Shown here piece by piece: positions 6,303 through 6,321 of a DNA stretch of 6,321 nucleotides. Every line of letters starts with the position of its first letter. The first letter of the stretch is position 1. Source of the stretch: an uncultured Bacteroidales bacterium (GTDB lineage: Bacteria > Bacteroidota > Bacteroidia > Bacteroidales > Bacteroidaceae). The translations under genes were made by a program, and so were the position numbers. Under the pieces are notes generated by a model that did no database searches, was not told the DNA's origin, and worked only from the letters and a program-made list of their open reading frames with translations. Where the stretch lies: the NCBI GenBank assembly GCA_937896105.1, contig CALBKR010000166.1, positions 1-6,321 on the forward strand, written 5' to 3'.

Positions 6303-6321
6303 AGTTGCGAGTAAGCGAGTG

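Overview
The window looks like a chromosomal segment of a gut-type Bacteroidales bacterium. The gene families point that way: an S46 dipeptidyl peptidase, a GH95 fucosidase and an AspT/YidE transporter. So do the AT-rich intergenic DNA and a close match to the Bacteroidetes promoter (TTTG, 21-bp spacer, TAnnTTTG). I cannot name the genus from the sequence alone.

Positions 1-5724 hold four genes, all on the minus strand and packed like one operon. In transcription order they are: a secreted S46 peptidase with the DPP11 (Asp/Glu-specific) signature (5724-3670); a 553-aa AspT/YidE-type membrane transporter with two central RCK_C/TrkA_C domains (3648-1987); an unrecognised 83-aa cytosolic protein (1982-1731); and a secreted GH95 alpha-L-fucosidase (1728 to beyond the left edge). 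The gaps are only 21, 4 and 2 nt. A reasonable inference is a nutrient-scavenging operon for glycoprotein. The fucosidase trims terminal fucose, the peptidase releases acidic dipeptides, and the transporter may move a related acidic solute, although its substrate is unknown.

Positions 5725-6321 contain no convincing protein gene. Next to the operon is an AT-rich leader with three copies of a 7-bp repeat, a possible 22-codon leader ORF, one weak minus-strand -7 element and two inverted repeats. Then comes the most interesting part. A strong plus-strand Bacteroidetes promoter (6020-6052) is followed about 160 bp later by a textbook intrinsic terminator (6210-6261). The two bound an untranslated RNA of about 200 nt. 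Its predicted hairpins include one that displays a CCCCCCTT loop. This is a candidate small RNA transcribed divergently from the operon, and I cannot assign it to a known family. The right edge carries a 14-bp tandem repeat.
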